From contig DASTRY010000001.1 of the NCBI GenBank assembly GCA_035760965.1, positions 1 to 64,000 on the forward strand: DNA of 64,000 nt, in the 5' to 3' direction. The notes beneath the pieces were generated by a model, which was not told the DNA's origin, did not search any database, and was given only the letters and a program-made list of their open reading frames with translations. Position numbers and translations under genes: made by a program. Positions 54,477 to 63,130 of this stretch are shown here, one piece after another. The stretch is from JADGHX01 sp035760965 (lineage in GTDB: Bacteria > Pseudomonadota > Gammaproteobacteria > Steroidobacterales > Steroidobacteraceae). Each line of letters starts with the position of its first letter. Within the stretch, counting starts at the first letter, position 1.

Positions 54477-57056
54477 ATGAGCGCCGTGACCAGCGAGCAG
54501 GAGGAGCCATCGTCGATCTGGCGATGGCTCGGCCCGCTCGCCTCACTCCTCGTCTTCGGCGCGGTGGCGTACGTGCTCCACCGCGAGATCGCGCACCTGC
54601 ACGTGCGCGACATCGTGCATCACCTCGGATTGATCCCGCGCTCCGCGGTCGGCGCCGCGCTGGCGCTCACTGCGATCAGCTACTGGCTGTTGAGCTTCTA
54701 CGACTGGCTCGCGATGCGCTACATCCGCAAGGCGATGGCGTATTCGCGACTGCTGTTCACGTCGTTCATCGCGTACGCATTCGGGCACAACCTCGGGCTC
54801 GCGGCCTTCACTGGCGCCGCTATTCGCATGCGGCTCTACGGATCGGCGGGACTCACGGCCGTCGAGGTCGTGACGGCGCAGGGGTTCTGCAGCCTCACGA
54901 GCGCCATCGGCCTGACGACGCTCGAGGGACTGTCGCTCGCGATCGAGCCGGACAAGCTCGGGCACGTGCTGCATCTGAACGTCGCGTGGTCGCGCGCGCT
55001 CGGGTTCGTCCTGCTGGGTGCGGTGGCAGCGTACGTGATCGTCTGCGTGTTCATTCGCAGACCCATCGAGATTCGCGGCTGGCAGCTGCGGATGCCGCGG
55101 CCATCGTTGGCAGTGTCGCAGGTCGTGCTGGGTGTCGTGGACCTCGCGGTCGCGTCCGCGATTCTGTGGGTGCTGCTGCCGGGCGGAGCCAACGTCACCT
55201 ACTTCGCGTTTCTCGGTGCGTACGCGGCGGCGGTGACCGCGACCATCATCAGCCACGTGCCCGGCGGCCTCGGCGTGTTCGAGACGGTGATCATCCTCGC
55301 CATTCCGCAAGTGCCCGCGAGCTCGCTGCTGAGCTCGATGCTCGTGTATCGCGCGACGTACTACCTCGTGCCGCTCGCGGTCGCGGCGCTGATGTTCGGC
55401 GCAAAGGAGCTCGAAGCACGTCGCGGCTCGATCGCCCGGGCGCACGAGCTGGCCTCGCTGTACATCGCACCCATCGTGCCGCAAGTGGCGGGCACGCTCA
55501 CGTTCCTCGCGGGCGTGCTGCTGCTGATCTCCGGGTCGACGCCGGCCATCGAGCTGCGCCTCGATGTGCTGCGCCACATCCTGCCGCTCGCAGTCCTCGA
55601 AGCGTCACATCTCGCCGGCAGCGCCATCGGGCTCGGGCTGATCGTGCTGGCGCGCGCGCTGTTTCGGCGCGTCCAGGCGGCCTATCACATCTCGTTCTGG
55701 CTGCTCGTCGGGGGCATCGGGGCCTCCCTGCTGAAAGGTCTCGACTTCGAGGAAGGCATCGCCCTCGGCATCGTGCTGATCGTCTTGACGCTCGGCCGGC
55801 GCGCGTTTTATCGGCCGACGTCGATCCTCGAAGAGCGGTTCACGCCGATCTGGGCGGCGAGCGTCGCGGGCGTGATCGCGACGGCGATCTGGATCGCGAT
55901 GTTCGCGTACCGGCACGTCGAATACTCGCGCGAGCTGTGGTGGACCTTTGCGCTGGACGCCAACGCGCCGCGCGCCCTGCGCGCAACGCTGGTCGTGGTG
56001 CTGCTCGCCACTGCGTGGCTGCTCCTCAACCTGCTGCAGCCCGCCAAGCCGGAGCCGGCCGTCGCCGGCGAGGAGGACCTCGAGCGCGCGAAAAAGATCA
56101 TCGCGCAGTGCGATCTCACGATGGCGAACGCTGCGCTGACGGGCGACAAGCGCCTGCTCTTCAACGATACGAACGATGCGTTCGTCATGTATCAGGTGAA
56201 CGGTCGCAGCTGGATCGCGCTCGGCGATCCTGTCGGGCCGAAGTCACGCGCCGAAGAGCTGGTGTGGCGCTTCCGCGAGCTCTCGGATCACCACGGCGGC
56301 CGCACGGTCTTCTATCAGGCGAGCGGCGATCGGTTGCCGCTCTATGTGGACCTGGGTCTCGCCGCCTTGAAGATCGGCGAGGAAGCGCGCGTTCCGCTGC
56401 AGCAGTTCTCGCTGGAGGGTCCGGCGCGCGCAGACCTGCGCCAGGCGCATCGACGCGCCGAGCGCAGCGGCGCCTCGTTCGAGATCGTGCCGTCCGAGAA
56501 GGTACACGCGCTGCTGCCGCACCTCGCCCGCATCTCCGATGCGTGGCTCACCGAGAAATCCACGGCCGAGAAGCGCTTCTCGGTCGGTGCGTTCTCGGAG
56601 CAGTACGTCAAGCAGTTCCCCATCGCGCTCGTGCGCAGCGAGGGCACGCCGTCCGCATTCGCCAACCTGTGGCCGACGGGCACGAAGGAAGAGCTGTCGG
56701 TCGACCTCATGCGGTTCGGACCGGACGCGCCGCGCGGCGCGATGGATTACCTCTTCATCGAGCTGATGCTCTGGGCGAAAGCCCAGGGCTACCGCTGGTT
56801 CAATCTGGGCATGGCCCCGCTCGCCGGCCTGGAGCGCCACCCGCTGGCGCCCGCCTGGCATCGGGTGGGGAACTTCGTGTTCCGTCACGGCGAGCACTTC
56901 TATAACTTCGAGGGCCTGCGCCGCTACAAGGCCAAGTTCGATCCCGTCTGGGAACCGCGCTATCTGGTCGCCCCCGGAGGGGTGGCGCTCCCGCGCATCC
57001 TCGTGGACGTCTCCGTCCTCATCGCGGGCGGCATGAAAGAGCTGTTCGCGCGATAA
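54477..57056 (+). CDS. mprF: Bifunctional phosphatidylglycerol lysyltransferase/flippase MprF
   Basis: Integral membrane protein of 859 residues. About 13-14 helices occupy residues 15-540 (flippase and synthase membrane part), followed by a cytoplasmic DUF2156 domain at about 545-859 (FVMYQVNGRSWIALGDPVG, RWFNLGMAPLAG). Such enzymes transfer an amino acid from aminoacyl-tRNA to phosphatidylglycerol, lowering surface charge and sensitivity to cationic peptides. Whether lysine or alanine is used cannot be told. It starts 10 bp after ettA. Confidence 0.94.
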   Translation: MSAVTSEQEEPSSIWRWLGPLASLLVFGAVAYVLHREIAHLHVRDIVHHLGLIPRSAVGAALALTAISYWLLSFYDWLAMRYIRKAMAYSRLLFTSFIAYAFGHNLGLAAFTGAAIRMRLYGSAGLTAVEVVTAQGFCSLTSAIGLTTLEGLSLAIEPDKLGHVLHLNVAWSRALGFVLLGAVAAYVIVCVFIRRPIEIRGWQLRMPRPSLAVSQVVLGVVDLAVASAILWVLLPGGANVTYFAFLGAYAAAVTATIISHVPGGLGVFETVIILAIPQVPASSLLSSMLVYRATYYLVPLAVAALMFGAKELEARRGSIARAHELASLYIAPIVPQVAGTLTFLAGVLLLISGSTPAIELRLDVLRHILPLAVLEASHLAGSAIGLGLIVLARALFRRVQAAYHISFWLLVGGIGASLLKGLDFEEGIALGIVLIVLTLGRRAFYRPTSILEERFTPIWAASVAGVIATAIWIAMFAYRHVEYSRELWWTFALDANAPRALRATLVVVLLATAWLLLNLLQPAKPEPAVAGEEDLERAKKIIAQCDLTMANAALTGDKRLLFNDTNDAFVMYQVNGRSWIALGDPVGPKSRAEELVWRFRELSDHHGGRTVFYQASGDRLPLYVDLGLAALKIGEEARVPLQQFSLEGPARADLRQAHRRAERSGASFEIVPSEKVHALLPHLARISDAWLTEKSTAEKRFSVGAFSEQYVKQFPIALVRSEGTPSAFANLWPTGTKEELSVDLMRFGPDAPRGAMDYLFIELMLWAKAQGYRWFNLGMAPLAGLERHPLAPAWHRVGNFVFRHGEHFYNFEGLRRYKAKFDPVWEPRYLVAPGGVALPRILVDVSVLIAGGMKELFAR

Positions 57057-57108
57057 CTGCCGAATGTGACGGCGTTCCGCGACAGACGCCGGAACCGCGA
57101 ATCGCGAC

Positions 57109-57135
57109 TCAAGTCCGGCGCGCGCGCGCCGTTAA
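57109..57135 (+). promoter_or_regulatory. Candidate sigma-28 (FliA) promoter for fliS
   Basis: TCAA (57109-57112), then exactly 15 nt, then GCCGTTAA (57128-57135), against the flagellar consensus TAAA-N15-GCCGATAA. Predicted start is about 30 nt before the fliS ATG. The spacer is a GC-rich run, so chance is possible. Confidence 0.5.
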
Positions 57136-57170
57136 CCGGGCCAGGAGTCACTTGTCGGAGCCTCGAGGCT

Positions 57171-57590
57171 ATGACGGCCTATACACGTCCATCCACACTC
57201 GCCGCCTACCAGAGCGTCGCCACGCATGGGGGCGTCGCCGCCGCGGATCCGCATCGCCTCGTCGTGATGCTCATGGACGGCGCGCTCGAGCGCATTGCTC
57301 GCGCGCGGGGCTGCATCGGCAACGGCGCGCTCGCGGAGAAGAATCAGCTCCTGAGCAGCGCGGTCTCGATCGTGGACGAGCTGCGCTGCAGCCTCGATCT
57401 CGAGAAGGGCGGCACCATCGCCGCGAACCTCGACGACCTCTACGACTACATGTGCCGCCAGCTCATGAAGGCCAATCTCACCAATCGCATCGAGACTCTC
57501 GACGAGGTCTCGCACCTGCTGAACGAGATCCGCAGCGCGTGGATCGCGCTGCCGGCGGAGGCCCGCGCACTGCGTCCCAATCCGCGCTAG
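57171..57590 (+). CDS. fliS: Flagellar export chaperone FliS
   Basis: Four-helix chaperone that binds the flagellin C-terminus in the cytoplasm and prevents early polymerisation. It has 139 residues with LAAYQSVATHGGVAAADPHRLVVMLMDGAL, given here only as positions 10-38, as the conserved N-terminal helix. The start is the ATG at 57171. fliD, its usual upstream partner, is missing; mprF lies there instead. It opens the flagellar part of the window. Confidence 0.93.
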   Translation: MTAYTRPSTLAAYQSVATHGGVAAADPHRLVVMLMDGALERIARARGCIGNGALAEKNQLLSSAVSIVDELRCSLDLEKGGTIAANLDDLYDYMCRQLMKANLTNRIETLDEVSHLLNEIRSAWIALPAEARALRPNPR

Positions 57591-57663
57591 CGCGGCGTGC
57601 AGGCGCACATCGGTAGGTCCACAATCCCAACCCCCTCGAGCTCGCGCCTTCAAGGACAGCGCC

Positions 57664-58239
57664 ATGTACGACGGTTCGGATACAGTCATTCTCTTCGAAG
57701 AGCTGGCCTATCAGGACATCCTGCCGGTCGCGTGGCGGCCGCTCGGCGATCAGATCGATCCGGACCTCGCCGCGAGCTACATGGCCTCGAACGTGCGCGT
57801 GCTGCAGGCGGCCACCGCCCTGCAGGAGCAGGGGCAGGTCGAAAAGCCCGACGAGAACAATCCGCACTCGGCGGATTTCCTCCGCATCGAGATGAAGATC
57901 AACCTGCTGCTCGATGTGGTCGGCCGCATCCTTGCAGCCAATCAGCCGCGCCCGCCCGCGGTCGCGATCCGCTTCAATGCGCTCGGCGCCACGTTTCAGG
58001 GGGCGCAACCGCTGCCGAAGCCCGGCGCGCAGGGCTCCGTGGAGATCTACCTGCGCGAATGCGTGGCGGAGCCGCTGCGTCTCATCGGCCGGGTGGCGAA
58101 CGTCTCGCCGAGCGGGGAGATCAAAGTGCGCTTCCTGCCACCGGGCGAAGCGACCTCGGATCTGCTCGAGAAGCTCGCATTCCGGCGGCACCGCCGCCAG
58201 GTGGCCGGCAGCCGTAGCGCTCCGCGCCCGCGCCGCTGA
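57664..58239 (+). CDS. Atypical PilZ-like flagellar-cluster protein
   Basis: A 191-residue protein between fliS and fleQ. A helical N-terminal region (about 30-90) precedes a beta-rich C-terminal part (about 95-165: VAIRFNALGATFQG, RLIGRVANVSPSGEIKVRF) that resembles a PilZ barrel. The canonical c-di-GMP motif RxxxR is not visible before the barrel; NVSPSG is a partial match to the D/NxSxxG motif. Xanthomonads carry a tetrameric, c-di-GMP-independent PilZ protein at the same place. By position I suspect this is that type; confidence in the fold is moderate. Confidence 0.6.
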   Translation: MYDGSDTVILFEELAYQDILPVAWRPLGDQIDPDLAASYMASNVRVLQAATALQEQGQVEKPDENNPHSADFLRIEMKINLLLDVVGRILAANQPRPPAVAIRFNALGATFQGAQPLPKPGAQGSVEIYLRECVAEPLRLIGRVANVSPSGEIKVRFLPPGEATSDLLEKLAFRRHRRQVAGSRSAPRPRR

Positions 58240-58564
58240 TCGCGTCGCTCGCAGCGCGCTTGCCGCGATCGCATCGGCGCTCGCGTCGCGGTTTGGACGT
58301 GCCGCTAGTGCGGCAGACTCTTGCCGCCCCGCGCAACTGCGGTACGGCGCGCGCCTCTCGTCACTCGCCGCCGAAACTTTAGTGCTGCGGCTACGCACAC
58401 GCCGCAAGTGTGAGCGAAATCACGCGTATCAACTCCGACACACGGGCTGCATCACGCTCTTGGCTCGCCCCATAAATTAACAATACGCCCCACGTTCGCA
58501 GGCGGGGTCTAGACGCCGACGTACACGAGAGAGTCGGCGGGCAGAAGTTGAAAGTGGAGAGTCC
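58240..58564. other. 325-bp regulatory gap upstream of the fleQ-like gene
   Basis: It holds a short hairpin (TGCCGC-TAGT-GCGGCA, 58300-58315) after the PilZ-like gene, a CRP/Vfr-type site at 58409-58424, and an AT-rich stretch (about 58470-58485, ATAAATTAACAATA) where a sigma-70 -10 box probably lies. I could not choose a single promoter. Confidence 0.55.
58409..58424. promoter_or_regulatory. CRP/Vfr/Clp-type binding site upstream of fleQ
   Basis: TGTGA-GCGAAA-TCACG matches the TGTGA-N6-TCACA consensus at 9 of 10 fixed positions. It lies 141 bp before the fleQ-like start. In Pseudomonas aeruginosa, Vfr binds the fleQ promoter and represses it, which gives this site a plausible role. Confidence 0.6.
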
Positions 58565-59812
58565 GTGCACGCAGAAGAGTTGTCCACCAGTCCGCGCATG
58601 AGCGGGACGGAAGGCACCGGGGCGCAAACGTTCACCGTGATCGAGAGCACTGAGCGTGCGCGCGTTCGTTTACCGACCGGCACCTCGCCGGCGATTCGCG
58701 AAGTCATCTCACTGATCCGTCAGGTCGCGGAACACGATTCCACGGTTCTCATCCTCGGCGAGTCGGGCACCGGCAAAGAAGTGGCCGCGCGCGCGATTCA
58801 CGATCTGTCGCCGCGCCGCCAGCGGCCTTTCGTCGCAGTGAACTGTGGAGCGATCCCTGCGGAGCTCCTCGAGAGCGAGCTGTTCGGCCACGAGAAAGGG
58901 GCGTTCACGGGCGCCATCGCGGCGCGCAAGGGACGTTTCGAGATCGCCGAGGGCGGCACGCTCTTCCTCGACGAGATCGGAGACATGAGCCCGACGATGC
59001 AGGTGAAGCTGCTGCGCGTGCTGCAAGAGCGCGTCTTCGAGCGCGTCGGCAACCACGTCCCCATGCGCTGCAACGTGCGCATCATCGCGGCGACTCATCG
59101 CAATCTGGAAGAGTCGATGGCGCGCGGGACTTTCCGCGAAGATCTGTTCCATCGTCTGAACGTATTTCCGATCGAGATGCCGCCGCTGCGCGCGCGTCTC
59201 GAAGACCTGCCGCTGCTCGTGCGCGACTTCACCGCGCAGAACGTGGCCGAAGGTCGCGGGCAGGTGCAATTGTCGTTGCGCGCGCTCGCGGCGCTCGCGC
59301 TCTGCCCCTGGCCGGGCAACGTGCGCGAGCTCGCGAATCTCATCGAGCGGCTGTCGATCGTCGCCGCAGGGCGCACTGCGGACATCGCGGATTTGCCCGC
59401 GAAATACCGTCCGGCCGACTGGTCGGCGCAGTGGGTCGCACCGCCCTTCGCGAGCGAGATCGCGGCGCTCGACACGACGGTCGCCGAGCGCATTCTGCTC
59501 GACGGCGACGCGCTGCCGGACGGCACGAAGCTTCTGCCTCTCGAAGAGGAAGACGCGCTCGAGTGCGACGACGAGGATTGCATTCACGCGCAAGGATCCG
59601 ACGGCGCATCGCTCGCCGTGTTGCCGGAGAGCGGCATCGATCTGCGTGCGCATCTGCTCGACATCGAGCGCAAGCTCGTCGAGCAGGCGCTCGCGCGCTC
59701 CGGCGGTGTCGTGGCGCACGCGGCGCGTCTCCTCGGCTTGCGGCGTACGACGCTGGTCGAAAAGCTCCGCAAGCTCGGCATGCTGACCGGCGACGTCGGC
59801 GCCGAGGAGTGA
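58565..59812 (+). CDS. fleQ: FleQ-like sigma-54 activator lacking the N-terminal domain
   Basis: Enhancer-binding protein of 415 residues, probable master regulator of flagellar genes. The AAA+ domain starts near residue 40: Walker A GESGTGKE, sigma-54 loop GAFTGA, Walker [11 protein letters not shown], second region of homology [14 protein letters not shown] Fis-type helix-turn-helix closes the protein ([20 protein letters not shown]). Pseudomonas FleQ (about 490 residues) has an extra receiver-like N-terminal domain that is absent here. The first codon is GTG 58565 or ATG 58598. Position before fliEFG supports FleQ; the name is by context. Confidence 0.82.
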   Translation: MHAEELSTSPRMSGTEGTGAQTFTVIESTERARVRLPTGTSPAIREVISLIRQVAEHDSTVLILGESGTGKEVAARAIHDLSPRRQRPFVAVNCGAIPAELLESELFGHEKGAFTGAIAARKGRFEIAEGGTLFLDEIGDMSPTMQVKLLRVLQERVFERVGNHVPMRCNVRIIAATHRNLEESMARGTFREDLFHRLNVFPIEMPPLRARLEDLPLLVRDFTAQNVAEGRGQVQLSLRALAALALCPWPGNVRELANLIERLSIVAAGRTADIADLPAKYRPADWSAQWVAPPFASEIAALDTTVAERILLDGDALPDGTKLLPLEEEDALECDDEDCIHAQGSDGASLAVLPESGIDLRAHLLDIERKLVEQALARSGGVVAHAARLLGLRRTTLVEKLRKLGMLTGDVGAEE

Positions 59813-59901
59813 CGTCGGAACATTGACGGTCGTGCGGCGGAGAATTGCCGCTCTCTGCCGCCGCGTGTGACCGCTCTCGCAAAACGATCGCGATTTGGCC
59901 C

Positions 59902-59915
59902 GGCACAGCTTTTGC
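59902..59915 (+). promoter_or_regulatory. Sigma-54 promoter of the fleR-like gene
   Basis: GGCACAGCTTTTGC keeps the invariant GG (59902-59903) and GC (59914-59915) with exactly 10 nt between, and continues TTTGCA as in the consensus. Predicted start is near 59927, 29 bp before the ATG. A sigma-54 activator, FleQ, is encoded directly upstream. Confidence 0.75.
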
Positions 59916-59955
59916 ACCTTGGGTCCCGATGCACGACTTTGCATGCGAGGCCTGA

Positions 59956-61062
59956 ATGTCCGAGGAAACCACTGTGACGGCCGACACGAATGCTGCGCCG
60001 ACGCGCGTGCGTGTCGGCGATGGCGAAACGGAGCTCGACGTCGCGCGCGGCGAGCAGCCGTCCGGGCGAGTCGAGGCCGTCGAGCTCGTCGCGTGCGCTC
60101 CGATATCGCGCCGGCTCGCCGAGCTCGCGCGTCGCGTGGCGACGAGCGATTGCACCGTGCTGATCGTCGGCGAGTCGGGCACCGGCAAGGAAGTGCTGGC
60201 GCGCTACATCCACCGCAACTCGAAGCGCTCGACGCGGCCGTTCGTCGCGGTCAATTGTGCGGCCATTCCCGAGACGATGCTCGAAGCGATGCTCTTCGGC
60301 TACGAGCGGGGCGCATTCACGGGTGCGCAGGCAGCCTGCCCGGGCAAGTTCGAGCAGGCGCAAGGCGGCACGCTGCTGCTCGACGAAGTGACCGAGATGC
60401 CGCTCGCATTGCAAGCGAAGCTGCTGCGCGTTCTGCAGGAGCGTGAAGTGGAGCGACTCGGTGGACGTACGCCCATCGCGCTCGACGTCCGCGTGCTCGC
60501 GACGACCAACCGCCGCCTGCGCGAAGAAGTTTCCGCCGGTCGTTTCCGCGAAGACCTCTACTACCGCCTCAACGTCTTCCCGCTCGCGCTCGCGCCGCTC
60601 GCGATGCGGCGCGACGACGTGCTGCCGCTCGCGATGCAGCTGCTGGCGCGTCGCTGCAAACCGGGCGAACGCGTGCCGGCACTGAGCGCGGATGCCGCGC
60701 ATCTGCTGCTCACTTACAACTGGCCCGGCAACGTGCGCGAGCTCGACAACTTGTTGCAGCGTGCGCTGATTCTCGTGAATGGCCCGGTGATCGAGCCCGA
60801 GCACATTCAGTTCGAATTGATGAACGAGCCGCTGCAGTCCGCCGCGCTCGCTCCGACGGAAGCGGCGCCGGCGCGCAAGGACGCCGCGCCACCCTCGCTC
60901 GCGCGTTGCCTGCATGCGACGGAGACCGACCTGATTCTCGAGGCGCTGCGCACCGGCTGCGGACGACGCGAGGTCGCCGAGAGACTCGGTATCAGCCCAC
61001 GCACGCTGCGTCACAAGCTCGCGCGTCTGCGCGAAGCCGGCGTCGCGATTCCAGCGGCCTGA
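59956..61062 (+). CDS. FleR/FlrC-like sigma-54 activator without receiver domain
   Basis: Second enhancer-binding protein, 368 residues. AAA+ domain from about residue 50: Walker [15 protein letters not shown], Walker [11 protein letters not shown], then a Fis-type HTH at the C-terminus ([20 protein letters not shown]). FleR and FlrC normally carry a phosphoacceptor receiver at the N-terminus and pair with a histidine kinase FleS. Here only about 50 residues precede the ATPase and no kinase lies alongside. It is followed by fliE after 12 bp. Confidence 0.83.
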   Translation: MSEETTVTADTNAAPTRVRVGDGETELDVARGEQPSGRVEAVELVACAPISRRLAELARRVATSDCTVLIVGESGTGKEVLARYIHRNSKRSTRPFVAVNCAAIPETMLEAMLFGYERGAFTGAQAACPGKFEQAQGGTLLLDEVTEMPLALQAKLLRVLQEREVERLGGRTPIALDVRVLATTNRRLREEVSAGRFREDLYYRLNVFPLALAPLAMRRDDVLPLAMQLLARRCKPGERVPALSADAAHLLLTYNWPGNVRELDNLLQRALILVNGPVIEPEHIQFELMNEPLQSAALAPTEAAPARKDAAPPSLARCLHATETDLILEALRTGCGRREVAERLGISPRTLRHKLARLREAGVAIPAA

Positions 61063-61074
61063 TGAGGTGCTGAC

Positions 61075-61425
61075 ATGAGCCAGATGGAAATCGATCGCGT
61101 GCTCGCCACCATTCGCTCGTTCTCGGCGCAGAACGCCGGCGGAATCGGCGGTGTGGGTCAGGGAAATGCCGCCGCGGGCGCTGCCGGCAGCACCAACGGC
61201 GTGTCCGAGTTTTCCAAGCTGCTGCAGAAGGGCATCGACGCGGTCAATCAGGCGCAGAGCACCGCCAATGATCTCGCGACGAAGTTCGAGAAGGGCGTGC
61301 CCGGCGTCGAGCTGCCGCAGGTGATGCTCGAGATGCAGAAGGCGAGCGTGTCGTTTCGCGCGCTCACGGAGGTACGCAATCGGCTCGTGAGTGCGTACCA
61401 AGAAATCATGAACATGCCTCTGTGA
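61075..61425 (+). CDS. fliE: Flagellar hook-basal body protein FliE
   Basis: Small adaptor joining the MS ring to the proximal rod. It has 116 residues. The family helices are seen as FSKLLQKGIDAVNQAQSTA and LPQVMLEMQKASVSFRALTE, and the protein ends in AYQEIMNMPL. A Gly/Ala-rich stretch at 21-40 is species-specific. Confidence 0.95.
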   Translation: MSQMEIDRVLATIRSFSAQNAGGIGGVGQGNAAAGAAGSTNGVSEFSKLLQKGIDAVNQAQSTANDLATKFEKGVPGVELPQVMLEMQKASVSFRALTEVRNRLVSAYQEIMNMPL

Positions 61426-61438
61426 TGGGAACTGACGT

Positions 61439-63130
61439 ATGAGCGCCGAAGCCGCCGCCCTACCCGGGTATGCGTCGCGACTTCCCGCAAGCCTGAAGCC
61501 GCTCCTGCTGCTCATCGGCATCGCGGCCGCGGTCGCGGCCGGCGTCATGGTCGTGCTTTGGTCGCGCGGCCCGAGCTACAGCCTGCTCTACACGAATCTC
61601 TCCGCCGAGGATCAAGCCCAGGTCGCGTCCGCGCTCGAAGCGGCCGGAATTCCGTATCGGATCGAAGGCACGAACGGCATGTCCGTGCCCGCCGAAAAGC
61701 TGAACGACGCGCGCCTGAAGCTCGCCGGTCAGGGATTGCCCGAGGGCAGCGGCGGCTTTGCGAACATCGCGAAGGATCCGGGATTCGGCGTCAGCCAGTT
61801 CATGGAAGGCGCGCGCTATCAACACGCACTCGAGACCGAGCTTGCGCGCACCATCGCGAGCCTGCGGCCGGTCGATGGCGCGCGCGTGCATCTCGCCGTG
61901 CCGCGCGAATCCGCTTTCGTGCGCGATCGGCAGCCCGCGAGCGCGTCCGTTTTTGTCCAGCTCAAGGCTGGGAAGCGTCTCGAGCAGGAGCAGATCCAAT
62001 CGATCATCAATCTCGTCGCGTCGAGTATTCCTGAGCTGGATGCGAGCCACGTCACCGTAGTCGATCAGCAAGGACGTTTACTCTCGGCACCGCAGACGAA
62101 CAGCGAGCTCGCCCAGCGCGAGCGGCAGTTCGAGCTGACGCGCCGACTCGAAGAGGACTACGCGCAGCGCATCGAGGCACTGCTCACTCCTTTCGTCGGC
62201 CCCGGCCGGGTGCGTGCGCAGGTCGTCGCACAGGTCGATACCTCGGTGACGGAGGAAGCGCGTGAACAATACAAGCCGGACAGCCAGGTCGTCCGCAGCG
62301 AACAAACGACGGAGACCACGAGTCGCGACGGCTCCGGCGCGCAAGGCGTGCCCGGCTCGCTGTCGAATCAGCCGCCCACGCCTGGCACGGCGCTGCCGCC
62401 CAATGCCACGACTGCAGCTCCTGCAGCTGCGGGTGCCGCAAATCCGGGCGCTGCCAAGACACAAGGTGCGGCCGTCGCTAACGCTCCAACCGCGGGTCCC
62501 GACAACACCTCCCGGTCGAGCACCCGCAACTATGAAATCGATCGGACCCTGGCGTACACGAAGACTCCATCCGGCCGCCTGCAGCGACTCACAGTTGCTG
62601 TGCTCATCGACAATCTGCGTACGACCGGCGCGGATGGTAAGACCAAGAGCACGCCGCTCACGCCACAGCAGCTCGAGCACGTAACGCAGCTCGTCAAGGA
62701 CGCCGTCGGCTTCAACGCCGAGCGCGGCGACAGCGTGAACGTCGTGAACACGCCGTTCCGCGAGGAAGCGACGCCGCCCGCAGGCGAGCTCGAGCAGCAG
62801 CCGATCTGGGAGCAACCGTTCGTACGCGACATCGCGAAGATCGTCGCCGGGCTCATCGTGCTGCTCGTTCTAGTGCTCGCCGTGCTCCGGCCCCTGACGC
62901 GCGGTCTCCTCTCCCACACACGCGCCGCCGCTCCGCAAGTGGTATACGCGCCGGACGGCGCGGCTGCCGGCGGACCGGGCGGCACCGCCCCACGCGTTGC
63001 GAATGGCACGCTCACGAACGCGCCGCCGCTCGCGTACGAACAGCAGCTCGCGCAGGCGCGCACGCTCGTGGGTCAGGATCCGAAACGGGTCGCGCAGGTC
63101 GTGCGCACCTGGGTCGCACAGGACGAATAA
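61439..63130 (+). CDS. fliF: Flagellar MS-ring protein FliF
   Basis: Forms the membrane ring on which the basal body and export gate assemble. It has 563 residues: membrane helices at about 20-42 and 466-487, ring-building motifs in between (YSLLYTNLS, GVSQFMEGARYQHALETEL, HLAVPRES), a Pro/Ala-rich periplasmic linker near 300-360, and a cytoplasmic tail that binds FliG. It starts 13 bp after fliE and ends directly at fliG. Confidence 0.96.
   Translation: MSAEAAALPGYASRLPASLKPLLLLIGIAAAVAAGVMVVLWSRGPSYSLLYTNLSAEDQAQVASALEAAGIPYRIEGTNGMSVPAEKLNDARLKLAGQGLPEGSGGFANIAKDPGFGVSQFMEGARYQHALETELARTIASLRPVDGARVHLAVPRESAFVRDRQPASASVFVQLKAGKRLEQEQIQSIINLVASSIPELDASHVTVVDQQGRLLSAPQTNSELAQRERQFELTRRLEEDYAQRIEALLTPFVGPGRVRAQVVAQVDTSVTEEAREQYKPDSQVVRSEQTTETTSRDGSGAQGVPGSLSNQPPTPGTALPPNATTAAPAAAGAANPGAAKTQGAAVANAPTAGPDNTSRSSTRNYEIDRTLAYTKTPSGRLQRLTVAVLIDNLRTTGADGKTKSTPLTPQQLEHVTQLVKDAVGFNAERGDSVNVVNTPFREEATPPAGELEQQPIWEQPFVRDIAKIVAGLIVLLVLVLAVLRPLTRGLLSHTRAAAPQVVYAPDGAAAGGPGGTAPRVANGTLTNAPPLAYEQQLAQARTLVGQDPKRVAQVVRTWVAQDE

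Noticed and set aside
54524..56905. 793-codon frame overlapping mprF on the same strand
   Set aside because: Arginine-rich, no hydrophobic helices; mprF in the other frame is convincing.
59584..61548. Leftward 654-codon frame opposite fleQ, fleR and fliE
   Set aside because: Arg/His-rich nonsense without domain features, opposite three clearly recognisable genes.
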